A stretch of DNA of 64,000 nt, from contig JAOANR010000005.1 of NCBI GenBank assembly GCA_030278955.1, positions 32,231,849 through 32,295,848 of the forward strand, written 5' to 3'. Under the pieces are notes generated by a model that was not told where the DNA came from, ran no database searches, and saw nothing but the letters and a program-made list of their open reading frames with translations. Made by a program: the position numbers and the translations under genes. The DNA is from Hygrophila difformis (Eukaryota; Streptophyta; Magnoliopsida; Lamiales; Acanthaceae). Shown piece by piece: positions 9,528-19,884 of the stretch. Each line of letters begins with the position of its first letter. Positions within the stretch are counted from its first letter, which is position 1.

Positions 9528-10571
9528 ATGGCACCTAAGGGAAAATTGAGGAAGGAAACCCCAACCAACACCAATGCTGATCTCCCCAATGCACCCAACA
9601 ATACCGAGATTACTCATAACGTAGGAGGGCAAGCGCCTCCTATTCCCAATAATTTGGACGAACGCCTAAGAACTATGGAAGAAGTCCTCATAGCCTTGGG
9701 AAACGCCGAGGTACGAAGAACACCAGTGGGTGTACCACCGCCGGCAGCCCGACTCAATTACCTAGCGTTAGTGAACCCTTACCAGCCAACCCACTATGAT
9801 GGCCAAGAAGATCCGGCCAAACTGGAAGATTGGATCCGCACATTTGATAAGCTCCTTAGCGCTGTCAAATGTCCCGAGGACGAGAAGGTCCAAGTGGCGA
9901 CCTACTATCTTGGCGGAGAGGCAGACGAATGGTGGCATAACCTCCAAGGAAATTTAACTAAAGCCTTCCTATGGGAAGAATTTAAGGAGGTCTTGAGGGA
10001 AAGGTTTTACCCAATGAGCATTAAGGCCGCAAAGTATGAAGAATTCGTCCATTTAAAACAAGGTGGGCAAACGGTACAAGAGTACTATGCCAAGTTTAAG
10101 GAGCTGATTAGATTTGCTCCTGCAATGGTGCCAACTGACTTCGACAAGGCGCAGAAGTTCGAGATGGGCTTGAATCTTGATATTCGAGAGATATTGGTGG
10201 GAGGACAATGCACGACTTTGCAGGCGGTATATGACCGGGCAGTAACAGTCGCTCGTGTCCAACAATTAAAGCGAAAGGACAATGATGAATCGAGCAAAAA
10301 CTCGCAAGGATTTGAGAAGAAGAATCGTAATAAGAACAAGAATAATAACTTTAGGAGGGGCAATGACCAAGCTAGATTCGATGGGTCTAGAGGGAATGAT
10401 AACTGTGGTGCACTCATACCAAAATGCCCGCGGTGCAATCGACCGCACCTGGTGCGCCGGTGCCCGAAGCCTGGAGCCTGCTATAAGTGCGGCAAGTTTG
10501 GTCACATGGCTAGGGGATGTCGAACGCCGGAGGAGGCGATCGAAATGAGAATGGATCTGGTGAACCTCTAG
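9528..10571 (+). CDS. gag: Gag capsid/nucleocapsid protein of element A (intact)
   Basis: 347 codons, uninterrupted, starting at the first ATG after the leader. Residues about 85-255 are a retrotransposon Gag domain (NPYQPTHYDGQEDPAKLEDW, ADEWWHNL, RERFYP, VQEYYAKFKELIRFAP). A basic Asn/Lys-rich linker follows, then two zinc knuckles: CPRC...H...C with spacing CX2CX3HX4C, and CYKCGKFGHMARGC with the standard CX2CX4HX4C. The frame stops 24 residues after the last Cys, with no protease, RT or integrase following. Gag would form the particle and package RNA; enzymes must come from another element. Element C encodes a clearly related Gag. Confidence 0.92.
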   Translation: MAPKGKLRKETPTNTNADLPNAPNNTEITHNVGGQAPPIPNNLDERLRTMEEVLIALGNAEVRRTPVGVPPPAARLNYLALVNPYQPTHYDGQEDPAKLEDWIRTFDKLLSAVKCPEDEKVQVATYYLGGEADEWWHNLQGNLTKAFLWEEFKEVLRERFYPMSIKAAKYEEFVHLKQGGQTVQEYYAKFKELIRFAPAMVPTDFDKAQKFEMGLNLDIREILVGGQCTTLQAVYDRAVTVARVQQLKRKDNDESSKNSQGFEKKNRNKNKNNNFRRGNDQARFDGSRGNDNCGALIPKCPRCNRPHLVRRCPKPGACYKCGKFGHMARGCRTPEEAIEMRMDLVNL

Positions 10572-10921
10572 CAGGGAGAAGCTGAAAAAGGGAACAAGGT
10601 CAAAACTCGAACATCCTTGAGAATAATGCATAGGCAGTTATGGGGACATAACTGTAATCTTAAGGGGGGGAGGATGTAACCACCCGAATATTATGTATTC
10701 CAAATCAATAAAATAAACAAATTCGAATTGTTTTGAACTACGTAATGACTTGATCCCTTCACGGGGTGCGTAGGCAACTCGGAAATTTCAATTCTGGGTT
10801 CAGTCAAATAATAACAAACAACGACACACAATAATACAATCGCTGAATCAAACAATTCCCGAACTCGCGAGAGGATGAAGTACAACTTCGAGGACGAAGT
10901 TGGTTCTTAAGGGGGGTAGAC
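10572..10921 (+). other. Element A 3' non-coding tail with two purine tracts
   Basis: An inner purine tract (10662-10674) is followed by TGTAACCACCCG, which resembles an LTR start. The hairpin 10883-10902 (CAACTTCG, loop AGGA, CGAAGTTG) precedes the functional-looking polypurine tract 10909-10920 next to the LTR at 10922. The tail resembles those of B and C. Confidence 0.75.
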
Positions 10922-13410
10922 TGTAATACCCGTAAATTTTAGAATATAAAAATAGGAATTAATCCAATAGGAGAGAAGGTTTCGTTTCCGAAAACCCGTA
11001 GACGCGGAAATGCACGGAAGTCAAAGGACGACGAATTAGAACCCGACGGACCAAAACCGACGGTCTTAAGATTTCAAGCATGAAATCGAAGTGATACGAA
11101 ATAAATTTATGACGAGAAGCATAATCCGGAAATGACCCGGAAAAATCGAGCGCAAAAACGGGGAAGGATAGAAGTCCGAAAGAGAGGAGAAAAGACCCGA
11201 CGGATCGGATCGCACGGACCCGCCCGGACCGCAGTCCAGGCGAGTCTCGCGCGCTGGCCGGGCGGGGTTTGGCTAAAAGGCGCGCCAACCCCCCGTGGTC
11301 CTACAGGTTTTGGCAACTTGCGCGTTTTCGGCGATTTCTTACCATAATTCGACCTCCCGACTTTGGAAAGCGGATTTTGGCCGAAGGGGGAAGCCTTTAG
11401 GCGACCTAGGGCAGCCTCTCCCCCATTCTCATCAGTCACCATTCACTCTCAAACCCTCTCAACTCTCTCCAAAGCCAAAACACTTTCCGGCGACTTCCCG
11501 ACGACTTTCCGATCACTTCCCGGCGACGAAAACCGACGAAGGAGGCGTTTGAATACAAGATTCCTTGTATTCTAATCTGTTGTAAGTCGTTCTTAGAATT
11601 CTATTTAAGTTTTTGAACCCGAAAACTTGATCTAACGTTGGATTTCTTCGTCCGATTCGAAATCGTGGCCAAAGTCGGAAGCTTGACGTTGAGGAGATCC
11701 GTTCGTAGGATTTTGGACGAGCCAGCGACCTTAGGACGACCCAAACCTCTCTATCACTGTAAGTTGAGCCTTCCATATCAATACGGGTGATTTCGGGGCG
11801 TCCGGTATAGGCGTAATGTAACGAAACGTAAAAATCGAACTTAAAAACCCCATCTTGCGCAGTTTCTGTAATCGGCCTAAAACCCATATTTCGAGGATTC
11901 AATCCGAAAAACTCAAAACTAGACTTTTAATCCTAACACATAAATCTAGGTTGTGTAAAAATTTCAGCCGTTTTCGTTAACGTTTGCTATTTTAAATCGC
12001 ATCGAAAAGAGACTGCTTTGACAAAACGTGTGGAAATCTGTCTATGAATATGTTCGAACTTAGTGAATTTATTTCTATAATTTCTAGTCCGATTTGATCT
12101 TTACAATCTAAATGAAAGTTGTAGATAATCATGTCTAGTATGTGCATATTAAATTTCAGAATTTTTGGAGTCCATTTGATATGTTAAAAAGTCGAGATTT
12201 TGAACTGTGTCAAACCTGAGTTCGGACAGTTTTCTGATTGCATGATAAAATCGATTTTTGACATGTTTCCTCAACTTATTTCGAAAAAGTTAAAACACGA
12301 AAGTTGTTCGTTAGGGTGTTTTGCATAAAGTGTGAAGATTTCAGAATTTTCGGGCTTGAAACGGATTTTTAAATGAGAAAGGCGCAAACTGTGACGCCAA
12401 GATACTTTTAAATCAAAGAGTTTTGAAATTTCGAAACAAACGGTCAAAGATTTGAAACGCGATACATCTACACTTTTGAAAAACCCCGATACATTAAATC
12501 TAAACGATACATGAGATACTTGGTGGAGGGTGAGTGCTCTGCAGGGTGCCCCTCTAGCCTTTTCTCTTCGGGCCTATAATGGACGAGAGAATTTGATGAA
12601 ATATTACGCCAGTTGGCGGGAGATATATGGCCTACTCTCTCGGGTTGTCCGTATGGATTTCTCGAGGCTCCGGAGTGTTACTGGGTATGGCAGATACGGC
12701 TGCGGCCGCCGGATCACCGGCTATACAAGATACTTACGACACGGCTGCGGCCGCCGGATCACCGGCTATACAAAACACTGAGAAATGGTTTCGTAACGGG
12801 GGAAATAAAAGATTTAATGATTTTAAGTATTTATTTATTTTTGCATGTCTTTAAATTATGCATTTAAATTATGTCTTTAAATTTCACGGCATGACTAAAT
12901 TATTATTGTAGGTTAGATGCATGTTTAAATACACAATTAAAATTATTATTTCCTTTAAATTTTGTGAATGCATGTTAGGAGTGAAATTTTAAATTATCTA
13001 ATTAAATCCCTTTATTGCTATGTTAGGATCGACTTACTCAGTATTTTATATACTGATAAAATTGTTGTATTCTCTTTTTATTTCAGAGTACGGAGATGAT
13101 GCATAGCATGTGCATTGGGGATGGATTATTAAACATTGTTTATTTGCTTTTTACGATACTTGCATAACGGGCATGTAAACCCCGAGTTTTGGCCATGTCG
13201 GCCCATTTACATTTTTTTCCGCTGCAATATATATTTACTACTATATGTGTGGATGACACTTATTATTTTTACATAGATTCCGGACTTGTGTTAAATCTTT
13301 TTGCAATACCTATAGCCTTGCATCTCTTGGCAAGCTCGGAGAGTCCGTGTCTTGCTAGAGAGATGTGGCGGTGACATCCCGGCCTGGGTTATCAAATCCG
13401 GGGTGTTACA
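10922..13410 (+). repeat. Element A 3' LTR (2489 bp)
   Basis: Same ends as the 5' LTR and near-identical to it up to 12886. From there to 13410 it is a diverged version of the 5' LTR end, with different hairpin sequences (13038-13056, 13324-13362) and its own acceptor-like CAG (13084-13086). It is followed directly by the right ACAAA duplication. Confidence 0.88.
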
Positions 13411-15404
13411 ACAAAACCCTACAACCTTCTATACGTTCGAAACCCTAAATTCGGAGTCGACGGAAAGCACCAAACGGAGGCAGCAGCTTTGGACGAAAAT
13501 CCAAGGATCTCCAAACGTTGTGGTAAGCTCTAGTCCGATAAATCTTTTCACGTTTCAATCCGAAAACGGATTCTAACTTCGATTCTTTTCTTTCTACACC
13601 CCGTATTGAATCTAGATCGTAGAACCCGACGAACGGAGAGGAGAAACGGTGATCTGGAAGCCACGCCTCCGAATTAGACATCCCCGACGTTCATAAACAC
13701 TGTAAGTTAACTCTTACATGGTTTTGGGATGAATTAAAACCTTCAAAACTAAAAGATTAACAAGAAACCGAAAATCTGTCAATTCTTACTTTCTACCGAC
13801 GCAACAGATTTGTTGAATTTTTCCGAACGATAAAACGAACTCAAACGGAAAAACTTAAAACACGAAAAACGTTCCTAAGACTTAGAACTAGCTACTGTAA
13901 ATATTTGAGAATTTTGGGAATTGATTTGTTATGTGAAAACCCACCGAAACCGAGCTGTTGGAATCTAGATCTTGAAATCTTGGACAGAACTTAGGAATGA
14001 TCTTGATCACGTTTTTGACATAGGATATAGGCTGTTTTAGATCTTTGGCCAAACATAAAAGTTGTAGATAAATGTCTTAAAATGATCTCTGTCAAATATC
14101 ATTAAATTTGGAGTTGAATTGCTATGGTAGAATTCGAAATCTTTAAACTGTGATGCATTAAACTCGGACAGATTTGTTCTTATGCGAAAATTGGCGATTT
14201 TGACCTACTTAGGTATCTCGGATCGAAAATGTTAAAACACGAAAGTTGTAGATCTTGATGTTTCCGAGTCAGATATGAAATGTTGGAATTTTTGGAATTA
14301 AATCTGATTTTAGACGAATTTTAGAGTAAACTGTGATTTACCGAAACGAAATCTTGAAATCTTGTTGAAACATGGAATTAACCTTTAGGGTTGAAACGAG
14401 TTGAGATATTATTTCTAAATAAATACAATTGAAGTCAGATTTTAAAAATTAAATCCCCTTACAAACTTGATAAATTAAAATTAGGGGTGAGTGCTCTGCA
14501 GGGTGTCCCCTAACGATTCACTTCGTGCCGTAATGGACGATGGTGACCCCGCGCGCTAAACTTGAGATATGGATTGCCTAAACGGCGAAATATAGAGCCT
14601 ACACTCTCGTGAATATCCGTATGGGTTTCCCGAGGCTCCGGAGTGGTACTGGGTATGGCTGATACGGTTGCGGCCGCCGGGCTACCGGCTAAACTTGTTG
14701 ACATCGCGATGCTATCGTGAAACTTTGAAATACCAAATCGGGAATGTAATGGGGATTCTAAATTAAATTAAATTAGATTAAATTATGTTGTTGTCCAATT
14801 AAATTATTTAAATGCTTTATTTTAATTATGGCTATTATCTTGAACCATGCGATATGTGTTATTAAATAGAGCCCTGAGATAAATTATGCTATTGGATAGT
14901 TGATTAGATTAAATTAAATATTATGTTATTATCATGCCTTTGTTAAATTATTAAATTAATGGCTTTTAAACCCTACGATCATGCATGTGTTAACTTACTC
15001 AGCAATTTTGCTGATCAAAACCGTTTTTAATCCTTTTCTTACAGAATATGTGGAATGAGCATGTGTGAGCACGAATCATGCATGGGATTTTGGGGAACAC
15101 TTAATTTGCTTTTAAATTTCGTACTTAGACTATATTATGAACGGGCCTGTTTAACCCGTGTTTTGGCAATGTCGGCCCGTTTATATTTTCCGCTGCGATA
15201 TTGTACTAAACTAAATATTTCCGCTGCGCTATGCTATTATTATTTTCGAATTATATTGTATGGGCTATTTTGAATGCTTTAAATGTTTTAAATACTGCAA
15301 TACCTAGCCTTGCATCTCTTTAGTATGCTCGGAGAAACCGTGTCTTACTAGGGAGATGTGGCGGTGACATCCCAACCTGGGTAACCAAAAACCGGGGTGT
15401 TACA
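13411..15404 (+). repeat. Element B 5' LTR, second segment (with A duplication at 13411-13415)
   Basis: Continues the LTR broken at 6329 and matches 21988-23982. Contains the donor-like site 14487, conserved block about 14616-14645, hairpin 14999-15014, acceptor-like ACAG (15041-15044) and terminal hairpin 15316-15355, and ends GGGGTGTTACA at 15404. Confidence 0.88.
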
Positions 15405-15407
15405 AGT

Positions 15408-15419
15408 TGGTATCAGAGC
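15408..15419 (+). other. Primer binding site, element B
   Basis: TGGTATCAGAGC three bases after the LTR end; initiator-Met tRNA type, as in A and C. Confidence 0.9.
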
Positions 15420-15636
15420 CCGGCTATTTTTAAACTATAATTTATTTTAAAACCATTATTATTTTTAAACTATTATTAGTATTTTGACTATTCTTTTAAA
15501 TTTTAAAGTATTATTTCCATGGAAAAGAAAATTTTTATTTTTGAAAACCTATGGGAAAATATATATATACATGTGGTGCATTAAATTATTATTGGGGGGA
15601 AATATCATTTGCATTTGCATGTTGCATCTCTGCTAT

Positions 15637-15807
15637 GAACTTAGAATCTTGGAAACTTGAACTTAGAATCTTGGAAACTTGAACTTAGAATCTTGGCGAA
15701 ACTTGAACTTAGCATCTTGGCGAAACTTGAACTTAGAATCTTGGAAACTCGAACTTAGAATCTTGGCGAATTGAACTTAGAATCTTGGCGAATATTAACT
15801 TAGTTCT
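15637..15807 (+). repeat. Tandem repeat in the leader of element B
   Basis: About seven imperfect copies of a 22-25 bp unit around GAACTTAGAATCTTGG, ending just before the ORF at 15822. No long open frame crosses it. It is not seen in A or C leaders. Confidence 0.8.
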
Positions 15808-15821
15808 CTTGCTTGCGCTAG

Positions 15822-16421
15822 ATGGCTAGTCAAGACATGATGCAGTTGATGATCAAGATGATGAACGCTCACCTTGACACCCAACAAACCATACAACAAA
15901 TGAAAAATCGTATAGCTCACTTGGAGGCAAATCTGCACCAAATGGGAGACTTAAGGGAAGCTGACCTCCAGCACTTCCTGAACTTGAGAGCCGCTGATCA
16001 AGATCGCATAAAAGACTTAGAAACTCAAGTGCAAAAACTCACCGAACGAAGCGATGCTGTGATAGATAGAGTCGAGGATCTAGGGACGGACCTGCTTGAC
16101 CTCACTGATATAGTAGTACCATATAGCCCTGTGGAAGACCACTTGATGGGACCACGAAGCCCAACACCCCCGGTGGAGAGCCCGTCTGGCCTTATCCATG
16201 GACGCTACGGAACCCTTGGGCTCTGGCCCCACATGGTCCGCCCATCGCCAAACCCGAGCCCCGTGGAGAACCAGCCGGAGGAGACACCGGACCCAGTTCC
16301 GGAAGCCGTCAATCCACCATCCCCAGTGTTTCATGGACCTTTGGGCACCGGCCAGGTCTCTGATGAGGATGATCCTATGGAAGACCCCGCTACTCTGCCA
16401 GAGGACGCGGAGATCTTTTAG
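15822..16421 (+). CDS. Small coiled-coil protein between primer site and pol, element B
   Basis: 199 codons. Residues 1-90 are heptad-like (LMIKMM, IQQMKNRIAHLEANLHQM, RIKDLETQVQKLTERSD) and predict a coiled coil; 100-199 are Pro-rich and acidic at the end (DEDDPMEDP). It occupies the place where gag would start, but has no Gag domain or zinc knuckle. Element C has a related small ORF (47116-47583) upstream of its true gag with the same plan: coiled coil, then Pro/acidic tail. Function unknown; a structural or RNA-related accessory protein is possible. The frame is intact. Confidence 0.65.
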   Translation: MASQDMMQLMIKMMNAHLDTQQTIQQMKNRIAHLEANLHQMGDLREADLQHFLNLRAADQDRIKDLETQVQKLTERSDAVIDRVEDLGTDLLDLTDIVVPYSPVEDHLMGPRSPTPPVESPSGLIHGRYGTLGLWPHMVRPSPNPSPVENQPEETPDPVPEAVNPPSPVFHGPLGTGQVSDEDDPMEDPATLPEDAEIF

Positions 16422-16747
16422 ATACTTTATCTTAGATAGTATATTTATTTTGCGCATCCTATTACTTGTAATAAATTTCTTTTAAAGGAATGAAATGCAA
16501 GTTGATTTTTTTTGGAATTCTTCAGCCAAAAATCATTATATAAAAAAAAGAGAGAAGAAAAAAAAAAAACTGGAACAGTTTCATCGCATTTTCTCTAAAT
16601 GACAACAGTCAAATCAGTCAACAAGGATACAACGGGAACATAAACTGCGAAACATAATCAGCAAGGTCATCCTTGTACTGTCCATAAGAAAACGACTAAA
16701 TAAAACACTACTACAGCAAGCCTAGATGGAAACGCAGAAACAAAGGA
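16422..16747. other. Junction between coiled-coil ORF and antisense cassette
   Basis: Non-coding. A purine-rich run at about 16538-16571 could mark the left edge of the inserted antisense sequence; on the minus strand this is the 3' UTR of the gene ending at 16748. No clear duplication flanks it. Confidence 0.4.
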
Positions 16748-18080
16748 TCACTGGTCGGGAGGCGGGAACTGACGACGCATATACTCGTCCATCTGGCGCA
16801 TGTAGGCGTACATGTCGGTCATGGAGGCCTGCTGCTCCAGCTGTCTCGTGGTGATCGTATCCATGCGAGCCTGGTACAGATCCATCCTGGCATCCAGAGC
16901 GTCGTAGCGAGCCTGCCCGGCTGCAAACCCAGCATCCATACGAGCAAACCCCGCATCCATACTAAGCTGCATACCCTGCAGCATCTGAACTATCTGCGGC
17001 ATCTCCGCACCCTGCTGGGGAACCTCGGGAGGCGGAGGTGGCTGCTCAGGAGGAACAACTAAAATCAAACCATCACCGTTGGGCTCCGGGCGGAGGACAG
17101 CCGGAGGAGCCCCACGTCGAAGAGCACTGCGTCGAGGGGCGTAGCTAGGGATACGGTAGTAGCCGCCAGCGGATAGCTCGTAAGGATCCGTCTCTGGTGA
17201 CGTACGGATCCCCTGAGCCGCACACATGCCGCAAATAAGATGAACATGGGTAATCACCCTGCTCCCTCGTCCTCGGCGCATACCCCTCAGGTTGTCCGCG
17301 ATACAAGCCCCAACATTCACCCTACCACCTCGGGCGAGAAAGCAGATGGTCTCATAGACGTGGTCTATAACAATATGGCTCCGGGTGATCGGCCGGACAC
17401 GGCCTAACCATATCTGAGCTAGCTCGCGCCACGGAGAGTCCATCGTCGTCAACCTCATCTCGTGATCGTGCTCGAGTAGGGGAGCCGTCAAGGTGCATAA
17501 AACGCCCCACGCAGGCGGGGGTATGCGACCCTCAGGCTATGGCCGGAATACGCCGTCGTCAGGAAGGCCAAAGTAGACGTTGATCGCCCGAGCACTGAAA
17601 TCTAGATGGCGACCCCGAACCTAGACTTGAGACAAGTCACTGTTCTCCCCGAGACCGCCAATGTTGGCGATGACCTCCATAGCTAAGTACCGAGAGGCGA
17701 TGCCCTCGGGATGGCGCGCAAGCCCAGTCCACTGAAGAAGATCCAAAACTGGACTAACCCTGTCGTCGTCCATATGGCGAGGATATATGCCTCTCTCCGG
17801 GACGTAAGACCTGTTCCGACGAAGCTCGTCGAAATAGAACCCCTGAGAGGCCATAGTAGCAAACCGATACCTGTTGTGTCGACGGGGACGCACCTCGTCG
17901 GGGAGACCCTTGAGCTTAGGGCCCCGCTGCTCCTCATCCTCCTCGGACTCGCTCTCATCAAAATCAGACATCGCCGGAGCGGCAGTGCTAGGACCAGCCT
18001 CATCGCGCTGAGCAACTCGTCTCCTGGTCCTCGGGGGACACATGAGTGATGCCAAAATAACCCACAGAAAAAGCAGCATC
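16748..18080 (-). pseudogene. Antisense retroelement accessory gene inside element B (putative-plant-transposon type), two stops
   Basis: One minus-strand frame running from an acceptor-like CTGCAG at 18081-18086 to 16748, broken by TAG at 17621-17623 and TAG at 17537-17539. Domains in order: Arg/Ser/acidic N-terminus after MCPPRTRRR; a core with GFYFDELRR, VRGRHLDFSARAINVYFGLP and VHLICGMC; a Pro-rich stretch; a C-terminal helical region with repeated MDAGFA/ARMD units. The RG..I..S..IN..L.P pattern recalls the core of the protein at 1093-3984 and 62470-63998. Known members have no proven function. Its direction opposes B, so it is an acquired or nested piece and not B's own gag. Confidence 0.6.
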
Positions 18081-18890
18081 CTGCAGATATCCAACCAATA
18101 CCAAATGTAAGGATAAATCCTACACGGCGATTACATTAAGCATAATCTAGAAAACACAAGAACATGAAGTGCGAGCTCTAACACGAGCGATCAAGAAGAT
18201 AACCAAACCAAGACTATATCTAGAGAAATCCCAAACCTCTTTGGGACATTTCGTCAAACATGTTGAGTGCGCAATAAATCAAGACCAAAGTTTACTTGTA
18301 AACACATGGGGAACACCCCCAAATCAAAACAATTGCTTAGGCAATAACTTATCATCATAACAGGGCACAAAACAACGACAACGAACTCATCCGCATGCCC
18401 ACAATACCAATACAAATCGAGAAATTCATGCTTTCTTTAAAGTATGGGATCTAGTAAAATCTTCCTTAAACTAGGCATACATTGTTGCACAAATACTTCC
18501 TAATCAACAAAAATAACAACCAGTATCGTCCAAACTCGCTAATTGCACAAATTAAGTCTAAAAACAACAAACCCCCAATTCTTGTCCCTAAACCCTAATT
18601 TTTAAATTCACCCAAAGATTAAGGCTAAACAAGACATAAAATCGGCAATTGACAAGTAGAAGTAGTAGACGCATACCTTGCAAAGGAAAATCGAAGCCGG
18701 GAATGAGAGAATCGGGGGATGGGAGAACGAATTTGAGAGAAAACTAGAAGAAGCCTCGGAAGTGGAAATGGGGCGGAATGACTCGCGCTCCGCGCGAGCC
18801 CTTTTGCTCGAACTGCCATGGCCGCGCGGTCGCCGCGCGCCACCGCGCGGGCACCGCGCGAGCCTCAAAAATTGTTTTTTTTTTACCTTC
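18081..18890 (-). other. Probable intron (18081-18676) and first exon/5' UTR (18677 to about 18890) of the antisense gene
   Basis: On the minus strand CTTTGCAAG is followed by GTATGC (donor at 18676-18675), and an acceptor CTGCAG ends at 18081, giving a 596-bp candidate intron containing a stretch rich in A and T. The upstream 200 bp is GC-rich with repeated CGCGCGG and could include promoter or 5' UTR. An intron kept inside the retroelement argues for DNA-level acquisition or an unspliced antisense copy. Splicing is predicted only. Confidence 0.45.
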
Positions 18891-18904
18891 TACTGTTTAC
18901 TCGA

Positions 18905-19850
18905 TAAGCTATACGGCAAATTGTCCAAATGTGACTTCTGGCTGAAAGAAGTGGCATTTCTCGGACACATAGTATCCGCTGATGGAGTATCAGTGGATCC
19001 GGCAAAAGTTTCTGCCGTAACGGAGTGGGCAACTCCGAAGAGTCCAACGGAAATAAGGAGTTTCCTTGGATTAGCCGGTTATTATAGACGATTTGTGAAG
19101 GACTTTTCAAGGATTGCACGTCCTTTGACCCAGCTACTAAAGAAGGGAGCAAAATACGAGTGGACCGAAGCGTGTGAGACCGCGTTTCAAGAGCTGAAGA
19201 AACGACTCACAACCACACCCGTATTAACACTACCATCAGAGAATGGTGACTTCGAAGTATATAGAGATGCTTCGAAGGAAGGTTTAGGTTGTGTTTTGAT
19301 GCAAGACTCGAGAGTCGTAGCCTATGCATCACGCCAACTAAAACCTCACGAGGAAAATTATCCGACACACGACCTGGAGTTGGCAGCGGTCGTATTCGCT
19401 CTAAAGATATGGAGACATTATCTTTATGGGCGGAAGTGTCGAATGTTCACCGACCACAAGAGCTTGAAATATATATTCACTCAGAAGGAGTTGAATTTGA
19501 GACAGCGAAGGTGGTTGGAACTTATTAAAGATTACGATTTAGAGATAGCATACCACGAGGGGAAGGCGAATGTGGTAGCCGATGCCCTAAGTCGGAAAAC
19601 CCAACACGTGACAAACTCGTTGGTAATTCCGCCGGCATTGTACTTGGAATTGGCGAGATTGGAGTTAGAACTTGTGCATCCTGGCACAGTGAGAGAAACG
19701 GTCAATGCCATGGTCGTAGAAACTCCAATATTAGACGAGATTCGACTCGCTCAACCGGGCGACCCGAAACTCGAGAAGATAAAAAGGGTATATTGCCGAA
19801 GGAAAGGCAGTAGGATTTGCTGTCCACGAGGATGGAAGCATCCGTTTTAA
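18905..19850 (+). pseudogene. pol: Element B pol fragment: end of RT and RNase H, frameshifted
   Basis: Homology begins abruptly at [11 protein letters not shown], the C-terminal part of the RT; the catalytic palm with FIDD is missing. RNase H follows ([52 protein letters not shown]), retaining the DASK, DLEL and DHKS catalytic signatures. The frame is lost near 19783-19800 by a one-base shift and ends at 19850. Upstream codons 18678-18904 are antisense-cassette sequence, not pol. RNase H would degrade the RNA strand during reverse transcription. Confidence 0.85.
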
Positions 19851-19884
19851 AGGGAGATGGTGCGTACCCTCTAAATGTGCCGAA

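Larger units (their letters stand above)
6330..13410 (+). mobile_element. Element A: gag-only (non-autonomous) Ty3/gypsy retrotransposon nested in B
   Basis: LTRs at 6330-9003 and 10922-13410 begin TGTAATACCC and end GGGGTGTTACA. The 1.9-kb interior has a tRNA-iMet-type primer site, an intact gag, a tail with hairpin and polypurine tract, and no pol. It is flanked by ACAAA duplications. The first 1.96 kb of the two LTRs show only about eight differences by eye, so insertion is recent; the distal parts differ markedly. Replication would need protease, RT and integrase in trans. Confidence 0.9.
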
